Of a DNA stretch of 64,000 bases, positions 31,701-42,720 are shown one piece after another. The notes beneath the pieces are model-generated. The model worked only from the letters and a program-made list of their open reading frames with translations. It was not told the origin of the DNA and did not search any database. The DNA comes from Cryoendolithus antarcticus (taxonomy: Eukaryota > Ascomycota > Dothideomycetes > Cladosporiales > Cladosporiaceae): contig NAJO01000019.1 in assembly GCA_002077065.1 (NCBI GenBank), positions 186,001-250,000 of the forward strand. The letters run 5' to 3'. Within the stretch, counting starts at the first letter, position 1. The number at the start of each line of letters is the position of its first letter. A program made the position numbers and the translations under genes.

Positions 31701-34443
31701 ACTCTTGTTGCTTGCTCTTGTCATTCTTGCCGCACAGCACCTGCTCTGGCGGGAGAGCGACTAATAGCTGACATCAGAGCCTTTTCGCCGTGGCTGCTGT
31801 ACGCCATGTACTTTAAGCTGTGCCTCGGATAGCACACCCCTGGCTCGTTTCGCAACACGTTCGGATCATTGTAATGCTACCGCCAGGACTCTTTCGAAGA
31901 TGCCTTCTGGCCAAGACAGTCCAGTCTGGTCGCTCCGGTGTATCGTGTCACTACGGCGCCGCTCTGACGTCTGCCAGTCTTGCACGGAACTGTGTATACC
32001 TACGCAATAGGATGCCAGCTTGTAGAAGCACCAAATCGATGCAGTCATCTCAAGTGGTTGCAGTGCAAATCTTCTTCTACCAGCGGATCAAGATTTCGCA
32101 GGCTATTGGCATCCTCGGGTCCAGCGAATTGCACCGGCGACTGAAGCTGTGCGGGTGTTGTCGCCCTTGCTAGTCGCAGGCTGAGGTAGCCCCTCGCCAC
32201 CAGCGCTATCGCAGCATGTGCGCCGGATAATCGCGCAGCCAACCATGCTTTTGCCTCTCGTAGATGTACCAGTGTCCTGGGTTGTCCGTGAGGCACATTC
32301 GGCACTCTCGGAACTCTCTTCTATTTGCGCTTTACGCAATTGCTCGGCCGTACGCGTGCACAAAGCTTTCGTCGGCCACCAAGACCATGTGTGGAGTTCG
32401 GCAACACTTCCGCTATGGACTTACTGCAGGAACTCAGTCGGCGCTGGCGCAGCTGTGGATCGACTTGGCTCGGTTCTCTGATTCCGTGATAGTTCGCAAT
32501 CTCTTCCAGCATCCTTGGAGTCGTAGACCATGCTCTCCGGTCAACTTGGAGACGACTCGTACTCGTGCCGAAGCCGCCTCGAAGCAGCCTGCCCAGTGTC
32601 GCGGGGTGTGTTTCCTGCGCAGCGGCTTTCGAGTTGTGTCACTCCTCTATCGCTTGTGCACACCAGCGCTCGTATTGCAGTATGTGCCACACTTGCTTTG
32701 ATCGGCCAAACTCTCGAAGTGCCGCCGTTCGACGTCCCGGTAGGTGCATGCTGAGCTGCGTCTGCTGGTGAACTGCAGATTGTGCTTGGTCGAGCGTCGC
32801 AGTCGCTCGAAGGGTGCTGTGATCGCTGCAGGGGCTCATCAGCATGGTGTGGCGGCCATGGTCAGCTGTGCACTTCGTCGAGCTGAGCGGAGGGGATTGG
32901 TGAACCAGCAACCACCACTCGTAGATCTCGGCACGAGCCCTGCGATTATTTAGCAGGTGTTGGATGCCGAAGCGTCCTCCGCCGCGATTTGTTGACATCC
33001 CACGCCGGGATCGCACGAGCAAAGCACTGGTGTGTGGACGGTGATTTCGACGATGTCGATCGGTAAAGCAGACTGTTGACGGTGCCTCGCGCCGCCACGA
33101 GAGCAGAGCTTCCTGAGGATCACATGTTGCATACTATATGTATAGCTTTACCCAACACCCCTCGCCTTCGGGCAACAGGTGCGTACTTCTCTTCTCTTGT
33201 CCTCAGTGGCGGAGTGCAGCACTTCACTGTTGAGCTGTGCTTGCACGTCAGTCTCGCAGTGGGAATCTTTGGCAACCCTCGAGTTCGACCCCCGGTCGGT
33301 AAACCGCACCTTTTTGCTTTTCGCGCCTCCGTTGCCAGAACTATACACGGGTGCCACGACTGTATGAGAACAGCACGCTGTGGACTTACAAATGTATTGC
33401 TCGCACCTCATGAGCTCCATCCATCTTATCGCTACCCTGAGGTAGTGCCTCCTCGCAGAAGCCAGGCCGCCGGGCGTCAGTTCCCACTCGTTCGCGTACA
33501 GCTCTCCACTGGCTTGGCAGCGCGCGTGCGAGCTTTCAGATCACAGCGAATATTTGACACGATACATACCAGCATGAGGTCGAGATGGTCCGAGGCAATC
33601 ACCATCTCAATAGACGATCCACGACTGCATAAAGCCTCGCCGCTGCTACAGGCTGATGTACGGCGGATTGCGTGTGTCCCTTCCGTCTTTCTCTCGAGAG
33701 TGCCATCTCCCCTTACCGCTGCATTACAACAGCAGGCCAGTAAACCTCGGCGCCATACCTGCTATGTCTTTCCCTAGCGCCTTCTACGCGTATGATCAGG
33801 GTCGGGCTTCAGTCAGGGCTCGCCAGCCCACCGAGGAGCTTACGGAATCCATAAGGATCGGTGTAGCGCTGGCACACGAGGGCTATTCCAGGCGGCGTTT
33901 TGCCGACATCGAGGTCGAGGTCGAGGATGCCACGATCTCCGGACATTGTACTGAGCGGGCAATGTCTAGTTGATAGAGTGACACACGCAAGGGACAGCAA
34001 ATCACACAGCCAATGGGCGCAACTTTGCAGGACTGGATTGCGGTCAGAGAAGGAGACACACACATACAATTGCAACAGTGGAATGCGAGATGGAGATGCA
34101 GTCTGCTTTGGCTTTCACATGCCGACACGGTGCCGAAGGCATGGTGCGCAAAACGTGCAGGTCTAGCCGAGTGTCCTGCTCCTGAGTGTCTTACTCAACG
34201 GCTACTACCGCGTATCCATCCACTACAAGGTTACCTGTGGCGACATTGGGAAGACGCCCCGGATGAAGCACCACGAACGTAGGCAAGCCCGAGACGATTC
34301 TGCGCAAAGAGCGCCGAAGATCCTCGGCGCAGCGAGCGCAGCTCACCGAGCGAGGACAGGTTGCCGGGGAAGCGTTAATCACATTTCCGTGTCACGTCAG
34401 GTGTTAATTTACCTTTGAATAGAAGTCTATGGGCATCAAGATG
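28746..34443. other. 5.7 kb gene-poor region
   Basis: Open frames reach only about 230 codons, overlap one another on both strands and show no domain, start context or splice pattern I can defend. No transposon ends, tRNA-like cloverleaf or long repeat was seen; only tiny repeats such as a doubled TCAGCAAAAGGT near 30990. The leftmost part should hold the promoter of the 683-residue gene. A non-coding RNA, a decayed element or an orphan gene could be hidden here. Confidence 0.5.
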
Positions 34444-36203
34444 CTAGCTACAGTGATGTGAGCCATCTCCACCTGCGGAAGTGTCAGTCCGTGTCCAGAG
34501 TGTTACTCGAAAGATCGTTGAACTCACCTCTAGCCATCTTCGCAGCCGACTGCACCAAGCTGATAGCCATGACAATGGTCCCGAACGCGATACAGACATA
34601 CGCCGCGTACGTCTCCCACGTCCGCCGTTTTGTCAGCTTCAAGAAGCACAGTGGCGGCAGTATATAGGCCAATGCACACGCGCTCGTCGCACCAACAAGC
34701 TCGAAGACAATGCCGAGATCGCATGTCAGCAGTGAGATTGTCATAGCCGAGACGACCAGCGATGTGGTGAAGATCAGATGGCGATTTGGCTGGAAGTGCT
34801 CGTTCGGAAAGTAGTATTCCGTCATGACTTCTCGACAGACGAAGCACTCGAGCGGTAGTGTGGTCAACATGTTCAGTCCAAAGCAGAGTCGCGCAATGTT
34901 GACCATGATGTTGTCTGTCGGAAAGTTGTTGAGGACATTGCCCTTTGTCTTGTCGCCGAATGTTAGGTAGCCACTTAGAGCCATGGCGAGGCAGGCGATC
35001 ATCGAGATGCCTGTCGAGTAATGTGTCACTTTGGCGAAGCGGTCCATCGTCGGCTTGCGCAGAGACCCGTAGATAAGCAGACTGTTGTGATGGCACACGA
35101 AGGCGAACGAGATGACACCAATCGCTTGGAAGACGCCGTTGTTGATGAGAAAGCTGCCTCGAAGTTGGCCACGGTACTCGGAAGGAAGTCGTGGGCCTTG
35201 TGTTATGACTGTGATTACGATTACGCCCATACTGATGAGGGCAAATGTGCTGGCTTTGGCGAGCTATCTCACGTCAGTGCCTGTATTGCGAACTCCATCG
35301 GATCATTGATCATACCATGGCAATGTCTCGATACAGAGACAGCGGGTACGATAAACCGAGTACGAATAGCACAATGATCGCCCGGCGATCGACAAGAAGA
35401 GAAAGAACTGGCGTAGTCGACAGAGAAGGGAAGATAGCCGCCAGCACATGTGGTATCGTGTCGCCAATAATGATGCAGAATGCCACCATACCCCCGAATG
35501 CGAATGCCCACTGTGCGACCGAGATCGCGACGAGCCCGCTTCTGCCATAACAGTGCTCCATCGTGCTCTGGAAGGAGTTCGCGCCGCTCAGCTTCGAGTT
35601 CGTCACGATCAGTCGTATCGTCCAGTCCACAGTAATTGTGAGACCCACCAACAACAGTACGCCTGTCAGTAGACCTGCCTGCCGGAATGCATATGGCTGC
35701 CCAATGATCCCAGCGCCTATGATGCTGTTCGCCATGTTGAAGAAAGCACTTTGCATACCACTCTTTGGCCGCGCAGACTCCAGGACATCCTCTGGGTTGA
35801 AGTCCTGATCAGATGCCAGAGTAACACTCGGTGCCTCAATGCCAGTCAGCAGCGGCGCTCGCTGCGCTCCGCTACCTCTCCGCCCATTCGCGTCATTGTG
35901 CTCGCCAAGATAGTCTTCTTCCTCTATCCAGTCTTGTGGGTGCGCCAACCCATTGACCTCACCATGCATAGGCGGCTCCGAGACGTCAAATCGAACTCGG
36001 TGCGGTGTCCTTGGTGTGCCATTGGCTCTTGGCTGAGCGAAAGAAGACTGCCTCCTTTGTAGTGGTTTCCGCCCTGGCGACTGTGCGGGTTGTGCTATGC
36101 TGTCCTCATCCGGCGAATCCTCCGCGGTATGATGTAGGAGCCCAGCGGCTTCCTCTCCATCGCCTGCCCGCTTGCGGTCGGCTTCGTGATCGTCCTTGGC
36201 CAT
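34444..36203 (-). CDS. AVT-type amino acid transporter (SLC38-like)
   Basis: Three exons (36203-35316, 35263-34528, 34472-34444) with introns of 52 and 55 bp give 550 residues. About 150 hydrophilic residues rich in Asp, Arg and Pro precede the transporter core, which starts SAFFNMANSIIGAGIIGQPYAF. That is the amino acid/auxin permease signature. About ten membrane segments follow. The first splice restores LSLYRDIAM-LAKASTFALI, conserved in the family. The last exon adds only ten residues (end SHHCS) and is inferred from a good GTGAGT donor and CTGAC branch site; without it the protein ends a little differently. Yeast Avt proteins move neutral or basic amino acids across the vacuolar membrane; substrate and direction cannot be read here. 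It diverges from the resolvase gene. Confidence 0.88.
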
Positions 36204-36709
36204 AACATCGTTGCTGGTTGGAGATGTTTAGTACATCGCGAGGGAGAGGAGAGCACATGAACTGGACCTACATAGATATACGTAAGCTCTGGGTATTCTT
36301 AGCTCGTCTCATTGTCGAATTCCGAGCCGCTTTCGGTCACTGCCATCAGGCCTCAAGAGAAATATACAGCAAGATCGCCATGTTTGCGATTACACCTTTC
36401 ACATCACGGCCCACGGCGGCAGTGTTTGCCACTGAATTGAGCCATCTGATATGCAAGCCGTTCACGAGCTATTGACAGGCCTCACTTCCGGCCACGGCGC
36501 ACGGTCACACCAAAGAGTAAACCTCAGCTTTCTTATGTTCATCACATAGCACCACTTCATCACTCGTTAGATGCATTACGTTACGAGCGGAAGGTACAGA
36601 AGTCATGGTGATCCTATGATCCTATGATCACATTGCCCAGCCGATGATGAGCGCGTCTATTGCAAGGGCCCGTTTATGAGAGCCCATCAAGAGCCCATAT
36701 CTGAGCGCA
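36204..36709. promoter_or_regulatory. Divergent promoter region, transporter and resolvase
   Basis: 506 bp between opposite start codons. A doubled GATCCTAT motif lies near 36610. Nothing else recognised. Confidence 0.4.
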
Positions 36710-37732
36710 ATGGCGCATCTGGGAAGTCTGAAGTCCAGAACGCTGCAGCGCATGGCATTCCTGACTGGTTTGCCTTCGACCGGGACCAAACCTGAGCTGG
36801 TGACGACCCTGCGATCTGGACTACCGCAGTCACGTCTGCTTATACAACCCAGTCGCATCCTTAGCATCGACATGGGTATTCGCAATCTGGCCCATTGTGT
36901 ACTGGATGTAGCAGGTCCTCAGTCATCGTCGGCGTCTGCGTCATCGACGACGTGTCTCCAAGTACGAGAGTGGAGAAGACTGGACCTACTTGGCCGCTTT
37001 GTGCTTGATTCGGCCGCGAACACTGACCGCAAGGGCGGTGCCGATGAGCATATCAGTCGCAAGCTTCCAACCAATGCCTTCACTCCGTCAATGATGTCGA
37101 AAGTCGCCTATGGCATCACTACCGAGCTGCTAGAATGCCAGCCCACGACCGTTCTTATAGAAAGGCAGCGCTTTCGGTCAGGTGGTGGATCAGCTATTCA
37201 GGAATGGACTCTACGCGTCAACATGCTCGAAAGCATGCTCTGGGCATGCCTTCAGGCACACAACGCTGTCAATATGAGCACTAAGGACTACCTTGCGCCG
37301 TCGCTGCATGAAGTAAGTCCTGCAATGGTGGCAAAGTTCTGGACCACGGGCACGGATAACGAGCTTCGGACTACTAGACAATCGCTCCAGGACGATGCCA
37401 ACAGTAACAGCACCGCGACGGGCAACGCAGCACGCTCAGTGGATAAGAAAGCGAAGATCGCTGTGGCACGAGGTTGGCTGAAGGGAGAGGGTGGCGTGTC
37501 GCTGCAGTTGCAGCCAGAGGTCAAGTCCGTTATGGATGCTTTCACCACAAGCAGACGATCTTCAGCGCGCAGGAAGGGTGTAAAGGACTCCGAGACCGAG
37601 TCGAGCGATGTGGGCAAGCTGGACGATCTTGCGGACTGCTTGCTTCAGGGTGCGGCGTGGGTAAGATGGGAGGAGAACCGACGTGACATGGTCAAGTTGA
37701 TGGAGGACGGTGGTTATGATATGTCGCCATGA
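36710..37732 (+). CDS. CCE1: Mitochondrial Holliday junction resolvase (Ydc2/Cce1)
   Basis: 340 residues, one exon. A SAP-like N-terminal helix set (LKSRTLQRMAFLTGLPSTGTK) is followed by the RNase H-like core. Acidic active-site positions are visible: Asp54 in LSIDMGIRN, Glu151 in VLIERQRFRSGG, and Asp305/306 and Asp309 in KLDDLADCLLQG. These match the three clusters of the S. pombe Ydc2 active site. The enzyme cuts four-way junctions symmetrically and resolves recombining mitochondrial DNA. A Ser/Thr/Asn-rich insert (about residues 220-245) and a Lys/Arg-rich one (280-300) are longer than in yeast. The N-terminus up to about residue 45 is basic and may serve in import. Confidence 0.92.
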   Translation: MAHLGSLKSRTLQRMAFLTGLPSTGTKPELVTTLRSGLPQSRLLIQPSRILSIDMGIRNLAHCVLDVAGPQSSSASASSTTCLQVREWRRLDLLGRFVLDSAANTDRKGGADEHISRKLPTNAFTPSMMSKVAYGITTELLECQPTTVLIERQRFRSGGGSAIQEWTLRVNMLESMLWACLQAHNAVNMSTKDYLAPSLHEVSPAMVAKFWTTGTDNELRTTRQSLQDDANSNSTATGNAARSVDKKAKIAVARGWLKGEGGVSLQLQPEVKSVMDAFTTSRRSSARRKGVKDSETESSDVGKLDDLADCLLQGAAWVRWEENRRDMVKLMEDGGYDMSP

Positions 37733-38141
37733 ATTTCATGTACCCGTTGCACAAGGGCCGTCGCTCGTTCAACATATTGAGACACTCCAATGCGCGTGCA
37801 AGCATACTCACTGCAACGAATCTGCGATACATCCTGGAGAGACACGGAATACGCGCTGTCACAATCTTAGCTGGATCCTCTGTTTCTTACGGGCGCATCA
37901 TCATAGCTGTGTACTGCTGCAGCTATGTTGATCAAAGCACTACCTACGTTGCGGAATTGTCAAAACCACAGGTGAGGTGAAAATCCAGGTCGCGTCCAGG
38001 TCGCGCCAAGGCTGGCGCCTGTGTGCTTAGTTCCTGCCTGCTTTGTGTGACCACGACACCACACCTCAATCCGGACCTTGTTAGTGGCGGTATTTCTGAG
38101 ATCTCTCAGAGGTAATCTTGGAGTAATCACGGCTATCCGAC
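37733..38141. other. Intergenic, upstream of SWIM/RING gene
   Basis: 409 bp with the 3' UTR of the resolvase gene and the promoter of the next gene; nothing else supported. Confidence 0.4.
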
Positions 38142-39397
38142 ATGGCAGATAGCAGCGGACCCCGACGTTCTGGACGTGTGCGAACAGCCGTCAAATCCTA
38201 CGCAGACGAACAGGCTGAGGATGTCATGCTCGCGAAGCCGTCAAAGAAAAAGCACCATTCTCACGACGATGGCGACGCGCTGGAAGTCAAAGATGACTGT
38301 CACGAGAACGAAGAGGTGCCAGCCGACGAGCCCAAACCCCGTAAGAAGTCGACTAAGGGCTCTCAGAGGAAGGGCATCGGCGAGCCCGACGACGATGGTG
38401 TCATGCGTCTAACCACTACCATGAACCGCCCACCCGGTGAGAAGCGCCCGCCACCAGTCTATCCGGTTCCACAGAAGGTCAAGCTCGACGAAGGTGGCAA
38501 AGCTATGTCGCTGGCAGCAATCAAGGCGACGTCGTTCGAAGACCGCCGTCAACGTCAAGTCTCTCGTATCCCGCGCCTCTCGTACGGACAGGTGGAGGCA
38601 CGCATCAAACTGTAAGCGAGCCTGACTATCCGCGGAGAGCGCATGCTGACTTATCAGGTTCGTGCCGGAAGCGACCGACTCGTATGAGACCTTTCTGGGG
38701 CGAGCACGCACCCAAAAGATGGTGATCTTTGAGCGCACTCGTGGCTTCGAGGAGGACTGCCACGCGAATGATGATGCTTGCCCTTACCACGAGATCGAGA
38801 TTGCTGGCTCTACGGGCAATGTCTACACGGTACGTGTGTTGTAGACGCGCGATTCGATATATGTCACTGACTGTTCCAAAGGTCGTCATATCGCACTTAC
38901 CGACCTGCTCCTGCCCGAATGCCAGCTTCAAATCTCGATCCAGTGGTGAGGGTCTCTGTAAGCATGCACTCTATGTCCTGCATTACGTGCTCAAAGCGCC
39001 CGAGCACCTCTGCTACCAGACTGCATTCTTGACATCTGAGCTCAAGGAGATCGATGCAGGCGCACCAGCACTTCCCGCGCAGGTTATTGAGGAGGAAGCC
39101 ATGGACGGGAAGCGGAAGCCTATTGAAGGTGACTGCCCGATCTGCTTCATGGAATTCGAAGAAGCCGAAGAATCGACTTGGTGTCGTGCTGCCTGTGGCA
39201 ACAACTTCCACAGCGAATGCTTCGCTGGCTGGAAGAACGCCAATTACGGTCGCGTTACGTGCCCTCTGTGTCGCTCCGAGTGGCAGGAAGCCGATGCTTC
39301 TAAGGCGGCAGGCGTGAGCATGGCCAACGTGAAGATGCCAACGCAGCGCGGGCGTGGCGGGTACTACAACGTGCGCGATCAGCTTGACTACGATTAG
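38142..39397 (+). CDS. SWIM and RING zinc-finger protein (probable E3 ubiquitin ligase)
   Basis: Three exons (38142-38611, 38658-38829, 38882-39397) with 46 and 52 bp introns give 385 residues. The N-terminus is Lys-rich and disordered. A SWIM finger follows (Cys223-x-Cys225...Cys240-x-His242, in TCSCP and GLCKHALY), then a RING with eight ligands in order: Cys299, Cys302, Cys315, Cys319, His324, Cys327, Cys341 and Cys344 (CPICFMEF...CPLCRSEW). SWIM plus RING is the arrangement of MEX/ZSWIM2-type E3 ligases; ubiquitin ligase activity is inferred from the RING. An RG-rich patch lies near the C-terminus (QRGRGGYYN). Both splices keep the frame and restore conserved text. The partner and pathway are unknown. 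Confidence 0.88.
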
Positions 39398-39608
39398 AAG
39401 TGGCCATGTACGAAGTCACGAACGCCGACCTCGCTTGTGCTGTCGGGAGCCGCGCCACGTCGCATTATTAACGCGTGCAATCTCGCTGAGAGACACCAAG
39501 TGGATAGCACACGCTGTACCGTTACTGGCTGAAGGGTCCGTCGAAGTCCTTGGAGCATATAGAGAGTACGCAATATCGCTGAACATGAATTACATTCTGT
39601 TCGCTCGC

Positions 39609-40497
39609 TCACTTCTTCATTGACCGCGTGCTTCGTCTACTCGCGTTGCTTCCCTTCTCGTCACTGACCTGCAATTCACGTGCATTCGCTACCTTTCGAC
39701 TCTTCGGCTTCTCCTTCGCAGCGGACACAGCTGCCTCTGGACTAGCTTTCCGCTTGGTCGATGACTTCGATTCTTCGTTTCCAGTCGATGCACGAGCCTG
39801 GCTTGCCTTTTCTGCTATCGCAAGATCCTGTTCTCTCTTGCCGAGGACATACGCCACCTTCTCGATCTCCGCTGCACTGACACTCTCGACTCGCGACCTG
39901 AAATCTGCGACTCGTGCTACGAGCTCGCGATACTCCTTCGGAGTGTACTTGATCTTGCGATCCCAGCGACCAGCGGTCTCATCCTTCCATGAAGCCCAGC
40001 GGAAGAGCTCATCTGAGAAGAATGGCACGGTGTCGGGGTCATTGACAGCGAGCAGAAGTGACGCAGTAGCTGGTCCGATACCTCTGAGCTTACACAAAGT
40101 CTTCAGACGTGCTTCGAGATTATCGTCACTCGACGTTGACAGGCCATCCGTGGTAACTTCGAGCACGAACTCGGGGCTGTTCTGGAGGACCAAGCCTTTC
40201 AACGACGGACGAAACGTTCCGTGAGACCTTATAATGGTCAGCCCACAAAGTTCAATCAACAAAGCATATTTCTAAGAAACCTGAGATCACCTACAGCTTC
40301 CAATCCACTAGCGTTGCCACTTCTTCTTTGGTTGAGTACACTTTTCCTTCACCGTTACGCTCAGCGAGAATGCCGGGCAAGTTGTTGAATCTCTGCTCGT
40401 CGAGCGGTTTCAGCTTGTCTTGCACGCACGTCGGGTACTGCTTCAAGAGGCTATTGAAAGTGCCTTTGTCGATCCCATCAAACGTGAAGTCTGTCAT
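39609..40497 (-). CDS. Helix-hairpin-helix protein, DNA glycosylase-like fold
   Basis: Exons 40497-40295 and 40227-39609 across a 67 bp intron (GTAGGT...TAAG) give 273 residues. The splice restores VDWKL-SHGTFRPSL. A helix-hairpin-helix motif is clear at about residues 115-135 (LCKLRGIGPATASLLLAV), followed by PFFSDELFRW, the pattern found in HhH-GPD-like fungal proteins of unknown function. The catalytic Asp and Lys of true glycosylases cannot be placed with confidence. The C-terminal 75 residues are Lys/Ser/Ala-rich and basic, suiting a nuclear DNA-associated protein; that is inference. It converges on the SWIM/RING gene and diverges from the coiled-coil gene. Confidence 0.75.
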
Positions 40498-41030
40498 GGT
40501 CCCGATCGAGGTCCTGACTTTACGACAATGTCACAGTGGGCTCACACACGCGACAAGAACCTCGAAAGGTCCTCACTGTACCGGTGCAACAAGTCTATCA
40601 GCGTAGGTCTTGATCTCTCGTGTATGCTATCGCCGTCGATACCAAATGCACGCACTTCCGCCCATCGACACGCTAGCGACGCGTGGTGACACCCCACGTT
40701 CACAGCGGGCTGCACGGTATATATGTAAGTTACATGATTGACTACACATACACTTTCGTCTTTACCAATATCCACGATTCGCTTAGCTGTACCACAAGCT
40801 ACATTACCAACGACACCTCCACCTATACCATACACTACACTACGACCATACCGATACCCGTACTCCTGCTTGTTCCCCCTCTGTGACCCGAAAGCAGTCC
40901 GACTCTCGACGAGCTCTCGTGGGCATTCGCAAGTCCATGATCACCACATGAGTGGTTCTACCTTGTCTTGAGAATGTCGTCAAACATTGGAGAGATCGAG
41001 TAGCAGCTCGAGCATAGCTTCGAGCACTCA
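40498..41030. promoter_or_regulatory. Divergent promoter region
   Basis: 533 bp between opposite start codons. A TATATATG stretch near 40719 and A/C-rich tracts around 40740-40860 stand out against the GC-richer surroundings. No specific site assigned. Confidence 0.4.
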
Positions 41031-42401
41031 ATGCCACCGCAGGTCACGCCAGAGCCACGTCCCAGCAGTGGGAATAGGACAGGAAGGAAGAGGAAAGCTG
41101 CAGACGTGGCATCGGATAACACCGAACCCAGCAACGTAAAGCGCAATAGTCCACGATGCAGAGGTCCCTGCACTCCATCCAACTGTCATTGGACTGGGAG
41201 TGAGGAAGAGACACGGTACAGGAAGACATGCGCCAACGACAGGTGCGAGAGCAGGCTACGGCATGTCATGACGCACGCGAGGAACATCAGTCTTCACCGT
41301 GATACGCTCAGGGCGATAGCAAAGGTAGAGGAAAGGGAACGGAAGAACGCTGCGGGCGCTTGGCAATTGGAGAAGGAGACCTTGCTAGCAGACAAGGCGG
41401 CAGCACAGGCACGAGCGGACGATATGTCATCCGATCTGGACCGCGAGATCGAGATGCGAGAGGGGGTTGAGGCCAAGCTGCAGAAGGCTTTATTTGACCT
41501 CAGCATGTCACAGCGGCATGTTGACCGCATCACGGATATGCATACGATGGACCGAGGTGACCCGGAATCGACGGCGCGCCAGGAAATACAGAGGCTGAAG
41601 GAAGCGTGTCAGCAGGCACAGCTGGACATTACGAACGAGCGACGGAGATGGCAAAACGAGGTTCATGGCCTGCAGGCGACCATTCAGGAGATGCAGGGCG
41701 ACCTCGAGGAAGCGTGTCGTTTCAAGCACGAGGAACGTGCAGATCGTTCGTGCACTTCTCATGAAGGTCTTCCTCCTCCTTACGGCAGCCTAAACAGAGA
41801 AGAGTATCTACCACCGTATGGTCGTCACAAGGATGTTGGAAAGGCCAACCAAGTCAACTCCGACAATGCAATTTGCGATAATTTCGAGGATGACTTGGAT
41901 GCTGCAACTGGCCTCATCGCCTCCAACGACGACAACAGCACCGGGTCTCATACTAAGCTGGTCGCAGGTGTGCTTGCAGCGCTCGTAGAAGCATGCCAGT
42001 CGATACAGTACCTTCATCAAACCATCGACGAGCCAATAGACGCAGCTTCCCGGGCTGAGCTACTGGTCAACCTCACCTGGCGGGCATTCGCAGCTATCGA
42101 TGTTCGTCCAAATGCTGCTGCCCCGGATCGCATGCAGTTAACTGAGACATTTGTCCTGGTTAACGATGTTCTCCTTACCGTGCTCCGGACTGCACATTTC
42201 GAGCAGCGTATGCTGGACGAGCTTAGCCACTATCATTGTCAAGTGGAGAGGCTTAATCAAGGGCTGCGTCAGATGTTTCCTGCTGGACCACAGGCGTACT
42301 TCGCTTCTTCGACGACCTGGCTGCATGAACAGATCTGTAAGGAGAGGGAGATGATTGCCAATGGCAGTCGTAGGATCGCACGCCGACCTGGCAGCGCATA
42401 A
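41031..42401 (+). CDS. Unrecognised coiled-coil protein
   Basis: 456 residues in one exon. A basic N-terminus with a candidate nuclear signal (GRKRKAAD) leads to a small Cys cluster (CRGPCTPSNC, then CANDRC) and a long Ala/Glu/Arg/Gln-rich coiled coil (about residues 95-235). A Pro/Tyr patch occurs twice (LPPPYGSLNREEYLPPYG). The C-terminal half is helical (VAGVLAALVEACQSIQYL, then HFEQRMLDELSHYHCQVERL). The Cys residues could bind zinc but do not match a named finger. I know no family and assign no function. The open frame is long and has normal codon use, so a real gene is likely. Confidence 0.7.
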   Translation: MPPQVTPEPRPSSGNRTGRKRKAADVASDNTEPSNVKRNSPRCRGPCTPSNCHWTGSEEETRYRKTCANDRCESRLRHVMTHARNISLHRDTLRAIAKVEERERKNAAGAWQLEKETLLADKAAAQARADDMSSDLDREIEMREGVEAKLQKALFDLSMSQRHVDRITDMHTMDRGDPESTARQEIQRLKEACQQAQLDITNERRRWQNEVHGLQATIQEMQGDLEEACRFKHEERADRSCTSHEGLPPPYGSLNREEYLPPYGRHKDVGKANQVNSDNAICDNFEDDLDAATGLIASNDDNSTGSHTKLVAGVLAALVEACQSIQYLHQTIDEPIDAASRAELLVNLTWRAFAAIDVRPNAAAPDRMQLTETFVLVNDVLLTVLRTAHFEQRMLDELSHYHCQVERLNQGLRQMFPAGPQAYFASSTTWLHEQICKEREMIANGSRRIARRPGSA

Positions 42402-42720
42402 GCTGTTCTCCTGGATGCTTGAGTGTGTGCACAGCTACTATGCGCATGGTCGGCATTGTGGAATCGTCGCCATATCAGTAGTGAGCAATGACCAGCGGAG
42501 CTGCCTCGGGGGACCAACAGCTCTCTCTATCTCTTTGGCACTACAGGGCAACGTTGACTGTTGGGAGCGCGTTGGCGACGGCGTAGGAAGATGCCGCCCG
42601 ATGCCCTCGTCCGCTCACGCTGCATCGCAGCATGTTCAGAGTCAGTAGCCATAGCTCAGGCTTTTGACAGGGCACGCATAGTTTTGGAGGACTAGAAGGA
42701 CGCGGTACAGTGTCAGAGGT
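42402..42720. other. Intergenic between convergent genes
   Basis: 319 bp between two stop codons; presumed 3' UTRs, nothing else seen. Confidence 0.45.

Noticed and set aside
33280..33310. GAGTTCGACCCCC resembling a tRNA T-arm
   Set aside because: No cloverleaf can be built around it, and the matching acceptor stem is absent.
33076..33777. 233-codon plus-strand open frame
   Set aside because: Residue composition is erratic (many Arg, Cys and His), with no motif, and it overlaps frames on other phases equally; treated as chance.
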